Assembly (NCBI GenBank): GCA_050013615.1
Contig: JBEKEX010000015.1
Span: 1 to 21,576, forward strand
Direction of reading: 5' to 3'
From: JBEKEX01 sp050013615
GTDB taxonomy: Bacteria > Chloroflexota > Anaerolineae > Anaerolineales > Anaerolineaceae
DNA: 21,576 bases
Part shown: positions 7,786 to 15,054 of the stretch, piece by piece
How the letters are laid out: each line of letters begins with the position of its first letter
Position numbering within the stretch: position 1 is the first letter of the stretch
The notes under the pieces: model-generated
Seen by the model: only the letters and a program-made list of their open reading frames with translations
Told to the model about the DNA's origin: nothing
Databases searched by the model: none
Program-made: the position numbers and the translations under genes

Positions 7786-9075
7786 ATGGCGACTGAAATC
7801 ATCATGCCAAAAGTTGATATGGTCATGGATAACGGCACCTTTGTCGAGTGGTTGAAAAAAGAAGGTGACGCAGTCAAAAAGGGGGAATCCATTTTCGTGC
7901 TTCTGACCGATAAAGCCACCATCGAAGCCGAATCCCCGGCAGATGGCATCCTGGCAGGGCTGAACGCCAAGAAAGACGACGTTATCCCTGTGACCACCGT
8001 CATCGGCTACGTTCTGGCGCCGGGCGAAAAACTGCCCGAAAAAGCTGCCAGCCCCAAACCGGCTGCGGCGCCAGCACCCATGGCTCCAGCAGTTCCTGTT
8101 GCACCTGCGCCCGCACCGGTTTCAGCCGCAGCACCTGCACCGCTTCCAATGCCCGTTTCCACGAGCGGTGTCCGCGCCACACCCTTGGCACGTGCCATGG
8201 CTAAGGACCGAAGCATCGACCTGACCCAAGTACCGGGACGTGGCCCGCGTGGCCGCATCTACAAATCAGACATCGAAGCCTACGAAAAGCAAGCTCCGCA
8301 AGCCGCTCTCACCGCCGCAGCCGGGGCAGCTTTACCAACTTCACCGGTGGCCTTGCCACCTCAGCCGGTGGTTTTACCCAATGCCAAAGTGCGCGAGCGC
8401 ATCCCGCTCAAGGGCATCCGAGCACTCATTGCGCAGCGGATGTCTTACAACGCCCAGACCATCCCCCACATTTATGAAACGGTGAACGTGGATATGACCG
8501 AAATGGTCCACCTGCGCGAGAAAGTAGCCCCTGCCCTGCTCGAAGCGACCGGACAGAAAGTTACTTACACTGCCATCCTGGTAGAAGCCGTTGCACGCGT
8601 GCTCAAGCAATATCCTACCCTGAACAGCTCGCTGGTCGGGAATGAAGTGGTCGTTTGGGACGACGTGCACATGGGTGTTGCCACCAGCCTCGAGGATTAC
8701 CTCATCGTGCCGGTGGTGCGGGATTCCGACAAGAAGGACTTGAAGACCATCGTGGAAGACATGGCTCGCTTGCTGGCCGCAGCCCGCAGCCACAAGCTCG
8801 AGCCATCCGAGATGAGCGGCAGCACCTTCACCATCTCCAACCTGGGGATGTTTGGGGTCGAATCTTTCACCGCCATCATCAACTCGCCTGAAACAGCCAT
8901 CCTGGCCGTGGGCAAGATGCAGGATATGCCTGTGGCAGTGAACGGCAAGGTGGAAGTTCGCCCGATGATGACCCTCACCATCGGCGTCGACCACCGCGTC
9001 AACGACGGTGCGCAGGCCGGAAAGTTCTTGAAGGAATTAAAGAACACGCTCGAGAATCCGTACCTGCTCCTCTAA
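7786..9075 (+). CDS. pdhC: dihydrolipoamide acyltransferase (E2) of the same complex
   Basis: A 429-residue E2 core protein. Domains in order: one lipoyl domain at about 2-78 with the lipoylated Lys43 in LLTDKATIE; an Ala/Pro linker at about 85-128; a peripheral subunit-binding domain at about 129-166 (ATPLARAMAKD, GRGPRGRIYKSDI); a second Ala/Pro linker; and the acyltransferase domain ending in DHRVNDGAQ, with catalytic His403 and Asp407. The ATG at 7786 gives the canonical MATEIIMPKVD start; an upstream in-frame ATG at 7741 would add 15 residues inside the E1 beta gene and is rejected. No E3 (lipoamide dehydrogenase) gene follows, so E3 must come from another locus. Confidence 0.95.
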   Translation: MATEIIMPKVDMVMDNGTFVEWLKKEGDAVKKGESIFVLLTDKATIEAESPADGILAGLNAKKDDVIPVTTVIGYVLAPGEKLPEKAASPKPAAAPAPMAPAVPVAPAPAPVSAAAPAPLPMPVSTSGVRATPLARAMAKDRSIDLTQVPGRGPRGRIYKSDIEAYEKQAPQAALTAAAGAALPTSPVALPPQPVVLPNAKVRERIPLKGIRALIAQRMSYNAQTIPHIYETVNVDMTEMVHLREKVAPALLEATGQKVTYTAILVEAVARVLKQYPTLNSSLVGNEVVVWDDVHMGVATSLEDYLIVPVVRDSDKKDLKTIVEDMARLLAAARSHKLEPSEMSGSTFTISNLGMFGVESFTAIINSPETAILAVGKMQDMPVAVNGKVEVRPMMTLTIGVDHRVNDGAQAGKFLKELKNTLENPYLLL

Positions 9076-9102
9076 ATTAGCCAATATCCCATTCTCTCCC
9101 TT

Positions 9103-9143
9103 GTGGCGCTCTACCATTCATTATCCTCCGGTATGAGCGCCAC
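9103..9143 (+). terminator. hairpin after the dehydrogenase operon
   Basis: GTGGCGCTC (9103-9111) and GAGCGCCAC (9135-9143) pair perfectly, and TACC/GGTA extend the stem past a one-base bulge. It lies 27 bases after the E2 stop. No T-run follows, so it is either a non-canonical terminator or an mRNA-stabilising 3' hairpin. Confidence 0.45.
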
Positions 9144-9182
9144 GCGTTTAACGGGTCGATAAAAACAGGGAGTAAATTGGCC

Positions 9183-9210
9183 TTTCGTAAAACAAAAAAT
9201 AAGGTACAAT
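9183..9210 (+). promoter_or_regulatory. possible promoter of the SET-domain gene
   Basis: TACAAT (9205-9210) is a good -10; the -35 (TTTCGT, 9183-9188, 16-base spacer) is poor. The start would be near 9217, precisely where the leader structure at 9219-9265 begins, which slightly strengthens the call. Confidence 0.35.
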
Positions 9211-9218
9211 TCACAAAT

Positions 9219-9265
9219 TGCGGTCGGCGGGCAACCTATCCTCGGAAGGAACGGCAACGATCGCA
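9219..9265 (+). promoter_or_regulatory. structured 5' leader of the SET-domain gene
   Basis: TGCGGTCG (9219-9226) pairs with CGATCGCA (9258-9265) over eight base pairs, one of them G-U. Inside is a small hairpin TCCT-CGGA-AGGA (9239-9250) flanked by two GGCAAC/GGGCAACC-like elements able to form GCAA tetraloops. The arrangement is compact and riboswitch-like, but I match it to no known class. The leader ends 20 bases before the GAGGA ribosome site. Confidence 0.35.
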
Positions 9266-9290
9266 TCTATCTTATCTTTCTGAGGAATGA

Positions 9291-9872
9291 ATGGAACAAC
9301 AAGAACATTTCCATTATTTGTCCCCGAAGCTCGAGCTTCGGCCGTGTCCAGAAAAAGGGGGATACGGATTGTTTGCGGTTCAACCCATCAAAGCTGGCGA
9401 ACTATTGACCTACTGGGGCGGTAAAGTCGTCACCACAGAAGAACTTAATGATTACTCCATCGAGATACAAACGCACGGCATCCAGGTCGACGAAGACCTC
9501 TACATGTTACCGATCAACCACATGGAACCCGCCGATTACTTCAACCACTCCTGCGCCCCCAATGCCGGTATGGATAGCCCTGCAAGCCTGGTGGCCATGC
9601 GCGATATCGCCGTGGGCGAAGAGGCCTGCTTCGATTACGCTATGAGCGATTCCAGCGATTACGACGAATTTACGTGTCACTGCAGTGTGCCTGATTGCCG
9701 TAAACACATCACCGGGCATGATTGGCAACTCCCTGAATTGCATGTCCGTTATCGCGGCTATTTCTCCCCCTACCTGCAGCGCCGTATCGACAAGTTGAAT
9801 AACAACGGCCATCACAAACAGGATGAATTGCGCGCCACCGCCGCCGTGAAAACGACCGGTAACAGCAAATAA
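9291..9872 (+). CDS. SET-domain protein (probable protein lysine methyltransferase)
   Basis: A 193-residue SET protein; this family transfers methyl groups from SAM to protein lysines. SET landmarks are GGYGLFAVQPIKAGE (residues 23-36, SAM-binding start), FNHSCAPNAGM (84-94), VGEEACFDY (108-116, catalytic region), and a post-SET zinc knot CHCSVPDC (Cys129, Cys131, Cys136, with Cys88 likely the fourth ligand). The tail of about 40 residues is basic and polar. GAGGAATGA precedes the ATG. Stand-alone SET proteins are found in many bacteria and archaea, with few known substrates. The next gene, on its own promoter, destroys SAM. Confidence 0.88.
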   Translation: MEQQEHFHYLSPKLELRPCPEKGGYGLFAVQPIKAGELLTYWGGKVVTTEELNDYSIEIQTHGIQVDEDLYMLPINHMEPADYFNHSCAPNAGMDSPASLVAMRDIAVGEEACFDYAMSDSSDYDEFTCHCSVPDCRKHITGHDWQLPELHVRYRGYFSPYLQRRIDKLNNNGHHKQDELRATAAVKTTGNSK

Positions 9873-9895
9873 TTCTACTTTGCCCCATCAAACGG

Positions 9896-9929
9896 ATGAG
9901 CGCCAGGCATTTGCTTGACGCTCATTTTT
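9896..9929 (+). terminator. rho-independent terminator after the SET-domain gene
   Basis: ATGAGCG (9896-9902) pairs with CGCTCAT (9919-9925), extended past one mismatch by CA/TG, and is followed by a TTTTT run to 9929. It lies 23 bases after the stop codon. Its downstream arm contains the -35 of the next promoter. Confidence 0.7.
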
Positions 9930-9943
9930 GTAAGTGCTATAGT
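9915..9943 (+). promoter_or_regulatory. sigma70-type promoter of the SAM hydrolase gene
   Basis: TTGACG (9915-9920), 17 bases, TATAGT (9938-9943). Predicted start near 9950, giving a leader of about 13 bases that carries the GGAAAGGA ribosome site. The -35 lies in the 3' arm of the upstream terminator hairpin. Confidence 0.72.
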
Positions 9944-9962
9944 TTGTGGAAAGGATTGGCCC

Positions 9963-10766
9963 ATGACGATGATCACTTTGTTAACGGACTTCGGCACGCG
10001 CGATGGTTACGTGGGCGTCATGCGTGGCGTGATTGGGGGGATCGCTCCCGAAGTGCGCGTGACAGACTTGAGCCACGAGATCGGCGCACAAAACGTGCTG
10101 GAAGCCGCCCTGACGTTGGGACGCGCCTTTCACTATTTCCCATCCGGCACTATCCACGTTGCAGTGGTCGACCCGGGGGTAGGCACGTCTCGCCGCCCCA
10201 TCGCGGCCGCCATCGGCCCCTATTTCTTCGTCGGCCCCGATAACGGGCTGTTCACCCCCATGCTCGAACATGCCGAAGCTGTCAACTGGGAAGTCAAAGT
10301 TGTGCAACTGGACCAACCTAAATACTGGCTGACGGAAGTCAGCAAGAGCTTCCACGGCCGGGATATTTTCGCCCCGGTGGCCGCTCACCTGGCAGCCGGC
10401 GTGCCGCTTGAATTGCTTGGGACTCTCATAGACGATTACGTGCGCTTGCGCATCCCGCGACCTGTGAAGACCGGTCAGGGCTGGCATAGCCAGGTCATCC
10501 ACGTGGACCATTTTGGCAACCTGGCCACCAACATCGAAAAGGATATGCTCCTCAGCCAATCGGTGGACATCTGGATCAACAGCCAGCGCGTCAGCCGCGT
10601 GGTGCAAACCTATGGAGAAGCCAAAGCCGGCGAGCTGGTCGCCATGTTCGACAGTGCCAACCACCTCAGCATTAGTGTGGTAAACGGCAGCGCGGCGGAA
10701 TTGTTAAAAGCCTCTTCCGGCGACGCGGTCGAGGTCATCTACCGCAAAAAGACCGGGCAGCTCTAG
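9963..10766 (+). CDS. SAM hydrolase (SAM hydroxide adenosyltransferase, DUF62 family)
   Basis: A 267-residue member of the SAM hydroxide adenosyltransferase/fluorinase superfamily, which uses water to split SAM into adenosine and methionine. Landmarks are LLTDFGTRDGYVGVMRG at the start (Asp9 and Asp14), HVAVVDPGVGTSRRPI, FVGPDNGLFTPML, SFHGRDIFAPVAAHLA and HVDHFGNLATNI. The ATG at 9963 gives the family's normal N terminus; an earlier in-frame ATG at 9915 lies within the promoter. No sign of the fluorinase-specific insertion is apparent by eye. It is convergent with the VTT gene, nine bases from its stop. Confidence 0.92.
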   Translation: MTMITLLTDFGTRDGYVGVMRGVIGGIAPEVRVTDLSHEIGAQNVLEAALTLGRAFHYFPSGTIHVAVVDPGVGTSRRPIAAAIGPYFFVGPDNGLFTPMLEHAEAVNWEVKVVQLDQPKYWLTEVSKSFHGRDIFAPVAAHLAAGVPLELLGTLIDDYVRLRIPRPVKTGQGWHSQVIHVDHFGNLATNIEKDMLLSQSVDIWINSQRVSRVVQTYGEAKAGELVAMFDSANHLSISVVNGSAAELLKASSGDAVEVIYRKKTGQL

Positions 10767-10774
10767 GGGGTAAG

Positions 10775-11329
10775 TCAGGCGCCCATGCCGAACCAGTGCA
10801 TCAGGGCTGCCCCGCCGTAAGCGAACATCAGCATCTTGAGGATCTTCCCCAGCGCACACCAAAAATAGAACCGCCACCAGGGCATTTTCAGCGCCCCGGC
10901 TGCCATTCCCCCAATATCGAACAAGGGATTGGGGATGAATGCCAGCACAAAGATGGTCATGTCCCCATAGCTCCGCATCCAATTCTCGATGCGGTCGTAC
11001 CATTCTTTTTTATCGATCACCGCCTGGCCGGAGAAACCTGCCAGATAGCCGGTCATCTCACCTACTGCCGCACCGGTGCCCGCTGCGATGGCCACCCAGA
11101 AAGGGTTGAAGATCGCCCCCATCGCTGCGGTGAAGATCACCCCGGGTACGGGCAGGATCAAGGTGGCATTCGCCAGCACCGACACCAGGAAAATGCCCGG
11201 GAAACCCAACGCTTGAAGTTGCTGCACCTGGTTACGAAAAATGTAAAGCGTCACAGTGATCGCAATGACGAAAATCAATGCTGCGATCCGTGCAACCGTT
11301 ATCCAGATGCTTTTATGCTTTGCTTCCAT
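10775..11329 (-). CDS. VTT/DedA-family membrane protein
   Basis: A 184-residue integral membrane protein of the VTT (SNARE-associated/DedA-like) family, whose members act in lipid flipping and membrane homeostasis. Hydrophobic segments lie at about 9-31, 42-70, 72-99, 124-147 and 152-178. Family-like features are the re-entrant NATLILPVPGVIF region, GTGAAVGEMTGYLAGFSG and AFIPNPLFDIGGMAAGALKM. No clear Shine-Dalgarno sequence precedes the ATG. It follows the MFS gene in the same direction, but a hairpin lies between them, so read-through is uncertain. Confidence 0.85.
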   Translation of the reverse strand: MEAKHKSIWITVARIAALIFVIAITVTLYIFRNQVQQLQALGFPGIFLVSVLANATLILPVPGVIFTAAMGAIFNPFWVAIAAGTGAAVGEMTGYLAGFSGQAVIDKKEWYDRIENWMRSYGDMTIFVLAFIPNPLFDIGGMAAGALKMPWWRFYFWCALGKILKMLMFAYGGAALMHWFGMGA

Positions 11330-11363
11330 GTGTTAGGGGGTTCCTTTTGATTAAATGACAACC

Positions 11364-11395
11364 ATGAACATTGACCATCGCCGGTCAAAGTTCAT
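11364..11395. terminator. strong intergenic hairpin downstream of the MFS gene
   Basis: ATGAAC-A-TTGACC (11364-11376), loop ATCGCC, GGTCAA-A-GTTCAT (11383-11395): twelve pairs with one A/A mismatch. It begins 24 bases downstream of the MFS stop. Neither side has a T-run, so it may be an atypical terminator or an mRNA-protecting hairpin. Confidence 0.45.
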
Positions 11396-11418
11396 CGGAT
11401 TCACCACAGTGTGTCTGG

Positions 11419-12687
11419 CTATACCGTCTTGGTCTCTGCCGCGACTTTGGTATCCGGCACATTGCGCATTGCCAGGCTGGAACAAACCATCAACACGGCG
11501 CTGATGGCAAAGAGCACCGTCCAGCCGATCAACAGGCCGGGAGCCGCGTTGTTGAAACCATCGATCATGGGACCTTCCAGGCGTGCCACAGCCGCGGACC
11601 CTGCCGTCGCCAGGTTGGTCAAGCCCATATATTTCCCGGCTTCGGCAGTCGGAGCCATCTGGTTGGCCATGGCCCAGTTGGTGCTCATGAAGATCCCCAG
11701 GCCCATGCCCATCACACTACCATAGAGGATCAATTCGATGGGCGTGGCGGCGAAAATGAGCAAAATAGCGCCCAGCGCTCCGATGTACCCAGAAATAATA
11801 TGGATACGTTTACGCCCATATCGGTCTCCCAAAAAACCGGCCAGCAGGGTGAAGATGATCAGCACAACCACAAAAGTGCCCATCACCAATTGGGTAAAGA
11901 CAATCGGGTTCTCCTGCGGGAACTTGTCACGGATGAAATACTGCGCGAAGGACTGGAAACCGTAGATACCGACCAGGTACAAGAATCGGCTGAAGATCAG
12001 GCGCCAGTAAGATTTATCCCCTTCGGCGCTGAAATTGAAGACCTTTTTCCACAGCCCTTTGATCAGCAATAATTGGTTCTGTTGCGGCGGCGTTTGGGCT
12101 TTTTCGTGGGAACCCAGCAGGGTGATGCCCCCAAAGAGCACCATGAAACCGATGATCGCCAGCACCGATTTGGTCGGGTCGGCGTTCTTGGCAGTGATCA
12201 AAAAGCCCATCAGCAGCGAGGAAATGATGATGCCGAACATGTCCATGGCCGTCTTGATGCCGCTGGCCGCGCCGAGCTGCTCGGTCGGCACTTCGTCCGG
12301 CAGCAATCCCTGGGTGGGACCGTGCGCAATGTTGGAGGTGATCTGCAAGCCGATGTAGCCAATGAACAACGCCGGCAGGCCGCCCACAAAGGCCATGATC
12401 CCCAAAAAGATCATGTCGCCCAGCGTGCCAAACCAGATGAAGGGGCGCCGCCGCCCCATTTTAGAGGCCCACAGGTCGCTCAGCGCGCCCGACAGGGGTT
12501 GGATCACCATGGCCAGGATCAGGCCGAAGAACGTCAACAACCCCAACCAGGTATTCTTCTGGTTCTCGGGTACGTAATTCAACAAGACGGCAGGCAGGAT
12601 GGTCACATGCAGACTGTTCCACATGAACGACAGACCGATCCAATAGGCATTCAAGACGAATAAGTACCATCCACTGACACGGCGCAT
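11419..12687 (-). CDS. MFS transporter (12-helix)
   Basis: A 422-residue major facilitator. The cytoplasmic loop 2-3 signature appears as SDLWASKMGRRRPFIWFG and its C-terminal counterpart as GDRYGRKRIHII, with hydrophobic helices throughout consistent with 12 segments. The overall style recalls the sugar:cation (GPH/SUC-like) and related sugar exporters, but the substrate is not recognisable. GGAGG lies six bases before the ATG. The alpha/beta hydrolase gene ends 23 bases upstream, so the two are probably co-transcribed. Confidence 0.9.
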   Translation of the reverse strand: MRRVSGWYLFVLNAYWIGLSFMWNSLHVTILPAVLLNYVPENQKNTWLGLLTFFGLILAMVIQPLSGALSDLWASKMGRRRPFIWFGTLGDMIFLGIMAFVGGLPALFIGYIGLQITSNIAHGPTQGLLPDEVPTEQLGAASGIKTAMDMFGIIISSLLMGFLITAKNADPTKSVLAIIGFMVLFGGITLLGSHEKAQTPPQQNQLLLIKGLWKKVFNFSAEGDKSYWRLIFSRFLYLVGIYGFQSFAQYFIRDKFPQENPIVFTQLVMGTFVVVLIIFTLLAGFLGDRYGRKRIHIISGYIGALGAILLIFAATPIELILYGSVMGMGLGIFMSTNWAMANQMAPTAEAGKYMGLTNLATAGSAAVARLEGPMIDGFNNAAPGLLIGWTVLFAISAVLMVCSSLAMRNVPDTKVAAETKTV

Positions 12688-12710
12688 GGCTTTCCTCCTG
12701 GATAGATTTT

Positions 12711-13583
12711 TTAACCTTCGGGCAACCAGCGTTCAAAGAACGCGGTGACTTTCTGTACGTATTCTTCGGGCCGAAAAGCATCCACGTCGCGGTGTCCTGC
12801 CTCCGGCACGCGCCAGCATATGGCATTTTCTCCCGCTTCACGCACCATCCGTTCCAACTCAGCCGGGCGGGTATTCGGATCGTGGTCGCCGTGGATGAAC
12901 AGCACCGGCAAGGGTGCCAGATGCCGGCACTGGGCGTAGGGTTCCTGGTCGAATAAGTTGACCCCGCAGCGGATGGACATGCCCAGTTCGGTCATAAAGG
13001 CCAGCACAGCTGCCAAAGCGTGCGGAACGCCTTTTCGGGTCAATTCAGCCACGATCACGGTAGTGATGCGCGCCGGCCCGCCGTCGGAAATGACGGCCTG
13101 GACCGCCGGCGCTTCGGGCGCTGTCAAGAGCGCCACACGTCCCCCCATCGAAAAGCCCAGCATCCCAATGGAGTGGCTGCCTTTGCTGAGCGCAAAATCG
13201 ACCGCCGCTAGGCAGTCCTGCTTTTCCAGGTAACCCATGCTGGTGAAAGCCCCATCGCTGCGTCCATGCGCCCTGAAATCGAACATGACTACATTAAAGC
13301 CCTTTTCGTGGAAAAAGGGTACATATTTCAAGTCCGGATCGCAGCTTCCGGCGTAGCCGTGCAGGAAAATGATCGTGCAGGTGGAACCTTCGGCCGGGAT
13401 CCACCAACCGCGCAGCTGGATGCCATCCGAAGTCAGCAGAGGGATATCTTTATATCGAAGCCCAAATTCTGCCGGCGAACTGTGAACGCTTTGAGATTGT
13501 TTGTGGGTGACGACGAACGACAGCCCGATACATGTAGTAAAAAATAGAAAGAGAACGAGCAGTACCCCAAGAAGAGCTGTCAT
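12711..13583 (-). CDS. membrane-anchored alpha/beta hydrolase
   Basis: A 290-residue alpha/beta hydrolase with one N-terminal hydrophobic anchor at about 3-25. The catalytic triad is visible: nucleophile Ser145 in GFSMGG, acid Asp235 (or Asp233) in FIHGDHDPN, and His264 in EAGHRD. The oxyanion region is FLHGYAGS. It resembles the BAAT/YfhR-like family of exported-face esterases. Substrate unknown. It starts 47 bases after uridine kinase ends and is followed closely by an MFS transporter, so the hydrolase and transporter may handle one compound. Confidence 0.88.
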   Translation of the reverse strand: MTALLGVLLVLFLFFTTCIGLSFVVTHKQSQSVHSSPAEFGLRYKDIPLLTSDGIQLRGWWIPAEGSTCTIIFLHGYAGSCDPDLKYVPFFHEKGFNVVMFDFRAHGRSDGAFTSMGYLEKQDCLAAVDFALSKGSHSIGMLGFSMGGRVALLTAPEAPAVQAVISDGGPARITTVIVAELTRKGVPHALAAVLAFMTELGMSIRCGVNLFDQEPYAQCRHLAPLPVLFIHGDHDPNTRPAELERMVREAGENAICWRVPEAGHRDVDAFRPEEYVQKVTAFFERWLPEG

Positions 13584-13630
13584 TGTTTCACTTCGGAAAA
13601 TCCCCGCCCAAGCATTTATTCGATTGACGC

Positions 13631-14266
13631 TTAAGGTTCAGATTGAAGCAATGATTCCACGCGTGCAATGACCATTTCCAGCGCTACGGTGTTCATCCCG
13701 CCTTCCGGGATGATGATATCGGCGTAACGTTTGGATGGCTCGACAAAATCCAAATGCATCGGACGCACCGTACTGAGATATTGGTGGATCACCGTCTCCG
13801 TCGTGCGGCCGCGTTCGGTGATGTCGCGCTGCAAGCGGCGGATGAAGCGCAGGTCGGCGTCTGTATCGACGAAGATCTTGATGTCGAACAGCTCGCGCAA
13901 TCGAGGGTCAGCCAAGATCAGAATGCCTTCGACAATGATCACCTGCTGCGGGTTGACGCGGATGGTCTTGTCTGTGCGGGTTTGGATGGTGAAATCGTAG
14001 ATCGGCAGGTCGATGGGATGCCAGGCCTTCAATTCCTGGACGTGGTGGATCAGCAGCTCCGTCTCCAGCGAATCGGGGTGATCGAAGTTGACCTGCACCC
14101 GCTGCGGCGGAGGGAGTTGAGCCAGGTCGCGGTAGTAAGCATCGTGCGGCAAATAAGCGATGCGATGCGCCCCCACCCGATCCAGGATCACGTTGGCAAC
14201 GGTGGTCTTGCCGGACCCGGACCCGCCGGCAATCGCAATGACGAGAGGGGAAGCCTTCGCAGCCAT
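13631..14266 (-). CDS. udk: uridine kinase
   Basis: A 211-residue uridine/cytidine kinase, which makes UMP and CMP from nucleosides in pyrimidine salvage. The Walker A loop GGSGSGKTT is at residues 14-22; YLPHDAYYRDL, NFDHPDSLETELL, YDFTIQTR and VIIVEGILIL are standard Udk segments, as is FVDTDADLRFIRRLQRDITERGR. Length is normal. It has no Shine-Dalgarno sequence; a TATAAT ends six bases before the ATG. It is the last GC-rich gene before the AT-rich island. Confidence 0.95.
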   Translation of the reverse strand: MAAKASPLVIAIAGGSGSGKTTVANVILDRVGAHRIAYLPHDAYYRDLAQLPPPQRVQVNFDHPDSLETELLIHHVQELKAWHPIDLPIYDFTIQTRTDKTIRVNPQQVIIVEGILILADPRLRELFDIKIFVDTDADLRFIRRLQRDITERGRTTETVIHQYLSTVRPMHLDFVEPSKRYADIIIPEGGMNTVALEMVIARVESLLQSEP

Positions 14267-14272
14267 GTGCTT

Positions 14273-14278
14273 ATTATA
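14273..14278 (-). promoter_or_regulatory. -10 box immediately upstream of udk
   Basis: Minus-strand TATAAT ends six bases before the udk ATG (14266), so initiation at the usual distance would fall on the ATG itself and give a leaderless message. The -35 is weak (TACAAC at 17 bases). Confidence 0.4.
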
Positions 14279-14358
14279 CCGGAGTTTTAAATGGCGTTGT
14301 AGGAAAATGGATAATTAATATTGAAAGATATTAAGGGCATTGTCATAAAATTAAAAAT

Positions 14359-14404
14359 TATTTCCAATCGTTGTTTCAAATAAAGTTAGCGGTAATTGGA
14401 AATA
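14359..14404. repeat. 10-bp perfect inverted repeat at the island's left edge
   Basis: TATTTCCAAT (14359-14368) and ATTGGAAATA (14395-14404), 26 bases apart, in the 275-base AT-rich gap between udk and the PIN gene. No T-run follows. It may be a protein-binding site or an island-end relic. I see no gene in this gap. Confidence 0.4.
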
Positions 14405-14510
14405 TCTTAAAAAATCGAACCGCCAGTGAAACTAAACTAGATTTAAATCTCCCCGCATTTTGCCATTGACCTCTTTATTCCCTGCACTGATAAAATAAGC
14501 ATAAATAGTA

Positions 14511-14538
14511 AAAAAGCTACTTGGTTACCAAACTTTTT
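14511..14538. terminator. possible bidirectional terminator after the PIN gene
   Basis: AAAAAG (14511-14516) and CTTTTT (14533-14538) flank TTGGT/ACCAA, giving an interrupted stem with T-runs on both strands. It lies four bases past the PIN stop codon. The central stem is only five pairs, so this is tentative. Confidence 0.3.
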
Positions 14539-14541
14539 AGA

Positions 14542-15054
14542 CTAAATATTAGGAATATTGAATGATAACTGAGGTGGACTTGAGGGTGCCGGTATTTTTA
14601 TCGGCAAATCATATTTTCCAGCAATTGGGGCTTTCAAAGTCAGCAGCCCCGATTTACCAGATTCGCCATCAAAGGTATAAAAAGTGCAACAATCAAACCA
14701 TATTGCTGTTGCAAGGTGAAGACAGTCTGGTGTACTAAGGGTCGGCGTACCCGGCTGATAATAATAATTCCTTATCTCATGAGAGATTTCAGCTATACCC
14801 CTATTTACTTCAACAAGATGACAATTTTTCCTGGAAAACAGAAGCCGAAACTTTTCATATTCACTTTTCCCCATGGAACTTTCTAATACTTCTGTTATTG
14901 TTATAACTGATGTAACAAGATCGATCTGCCCCATATCGAACATTGAAACCAATTCATTTACTCCATACATGTCCGATGGGTTTTGGCGGGTTTCATTTCC
15001 TAGGTGCGCTATAAAAATACAACTATCCCAGTAGATTCTCCCTTTACCACTCAT
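14542..15054 (-). CDS. PIN-domain protein, probable ribonuclease toxin
   Basis: A 170-residue PIN-fold protein. The acidic metal-binding residues are in place: Asp10 in IYWDSCIFI, Glu55 in ITITEVLES, Asp110 in STPDCLHLATAI, and Asp129 in TFDG. VapC-type toxins with this quartet cut RNA. At 170 residues it is longer than classic VapC (about 130); the extra length is a proline-rich tail from about 145. GGGGAA precedes the ATG. Its start overlaps the end of the 273-residue partner by 11 bases, so the two are translationally coupled. The nuclease fold is clear; the toxin role is inferred from context. Confidence 0.8.
   Translation of the reverse strand: MSGKGRIYWDSCIFIAHLGNETRQNPSDMYGVNELVSMFDMGQIDLVTSVITITEVLESSMGKSEYEKFRLLFSRKNCHLVEVNRGIAEISHEIRNYYYQPGTPTLSTPDCLHLATAIWFDCCTFYTFDGESGKSGLLTLKAPIAGKYDLPIKIPAPSSPPQLSFNIPNI

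Noticed and set aside
6528..8003. A 491-codon open frame on the minus strand
   Set aside because: It lies opposite the well-supported E1 alpha, E1 beta and E2 genes, has no recognisable domains, and shows the low-complexity His/Gly/Asp pattern typical of antisense reading through GC-rich genes.
8374..8994. A 206-codon minus-strand frame opposite E2
   Set aside because: Antisense to the catalytic domain of E2, with no motif and an unlikely composition.
9219..9265. Assignment of the SET-gene leader to a known riboswitch (c-di-GMP-I, SAM or SAH classes)
   Set aside because: There is passing likeness to c-di-GMP-I (GGCAAACC-like piece and a central hairpin), but the conserved GGGACGCAAAGCC side is absent and the element is too short. 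It is kept only as an unnamed structure.
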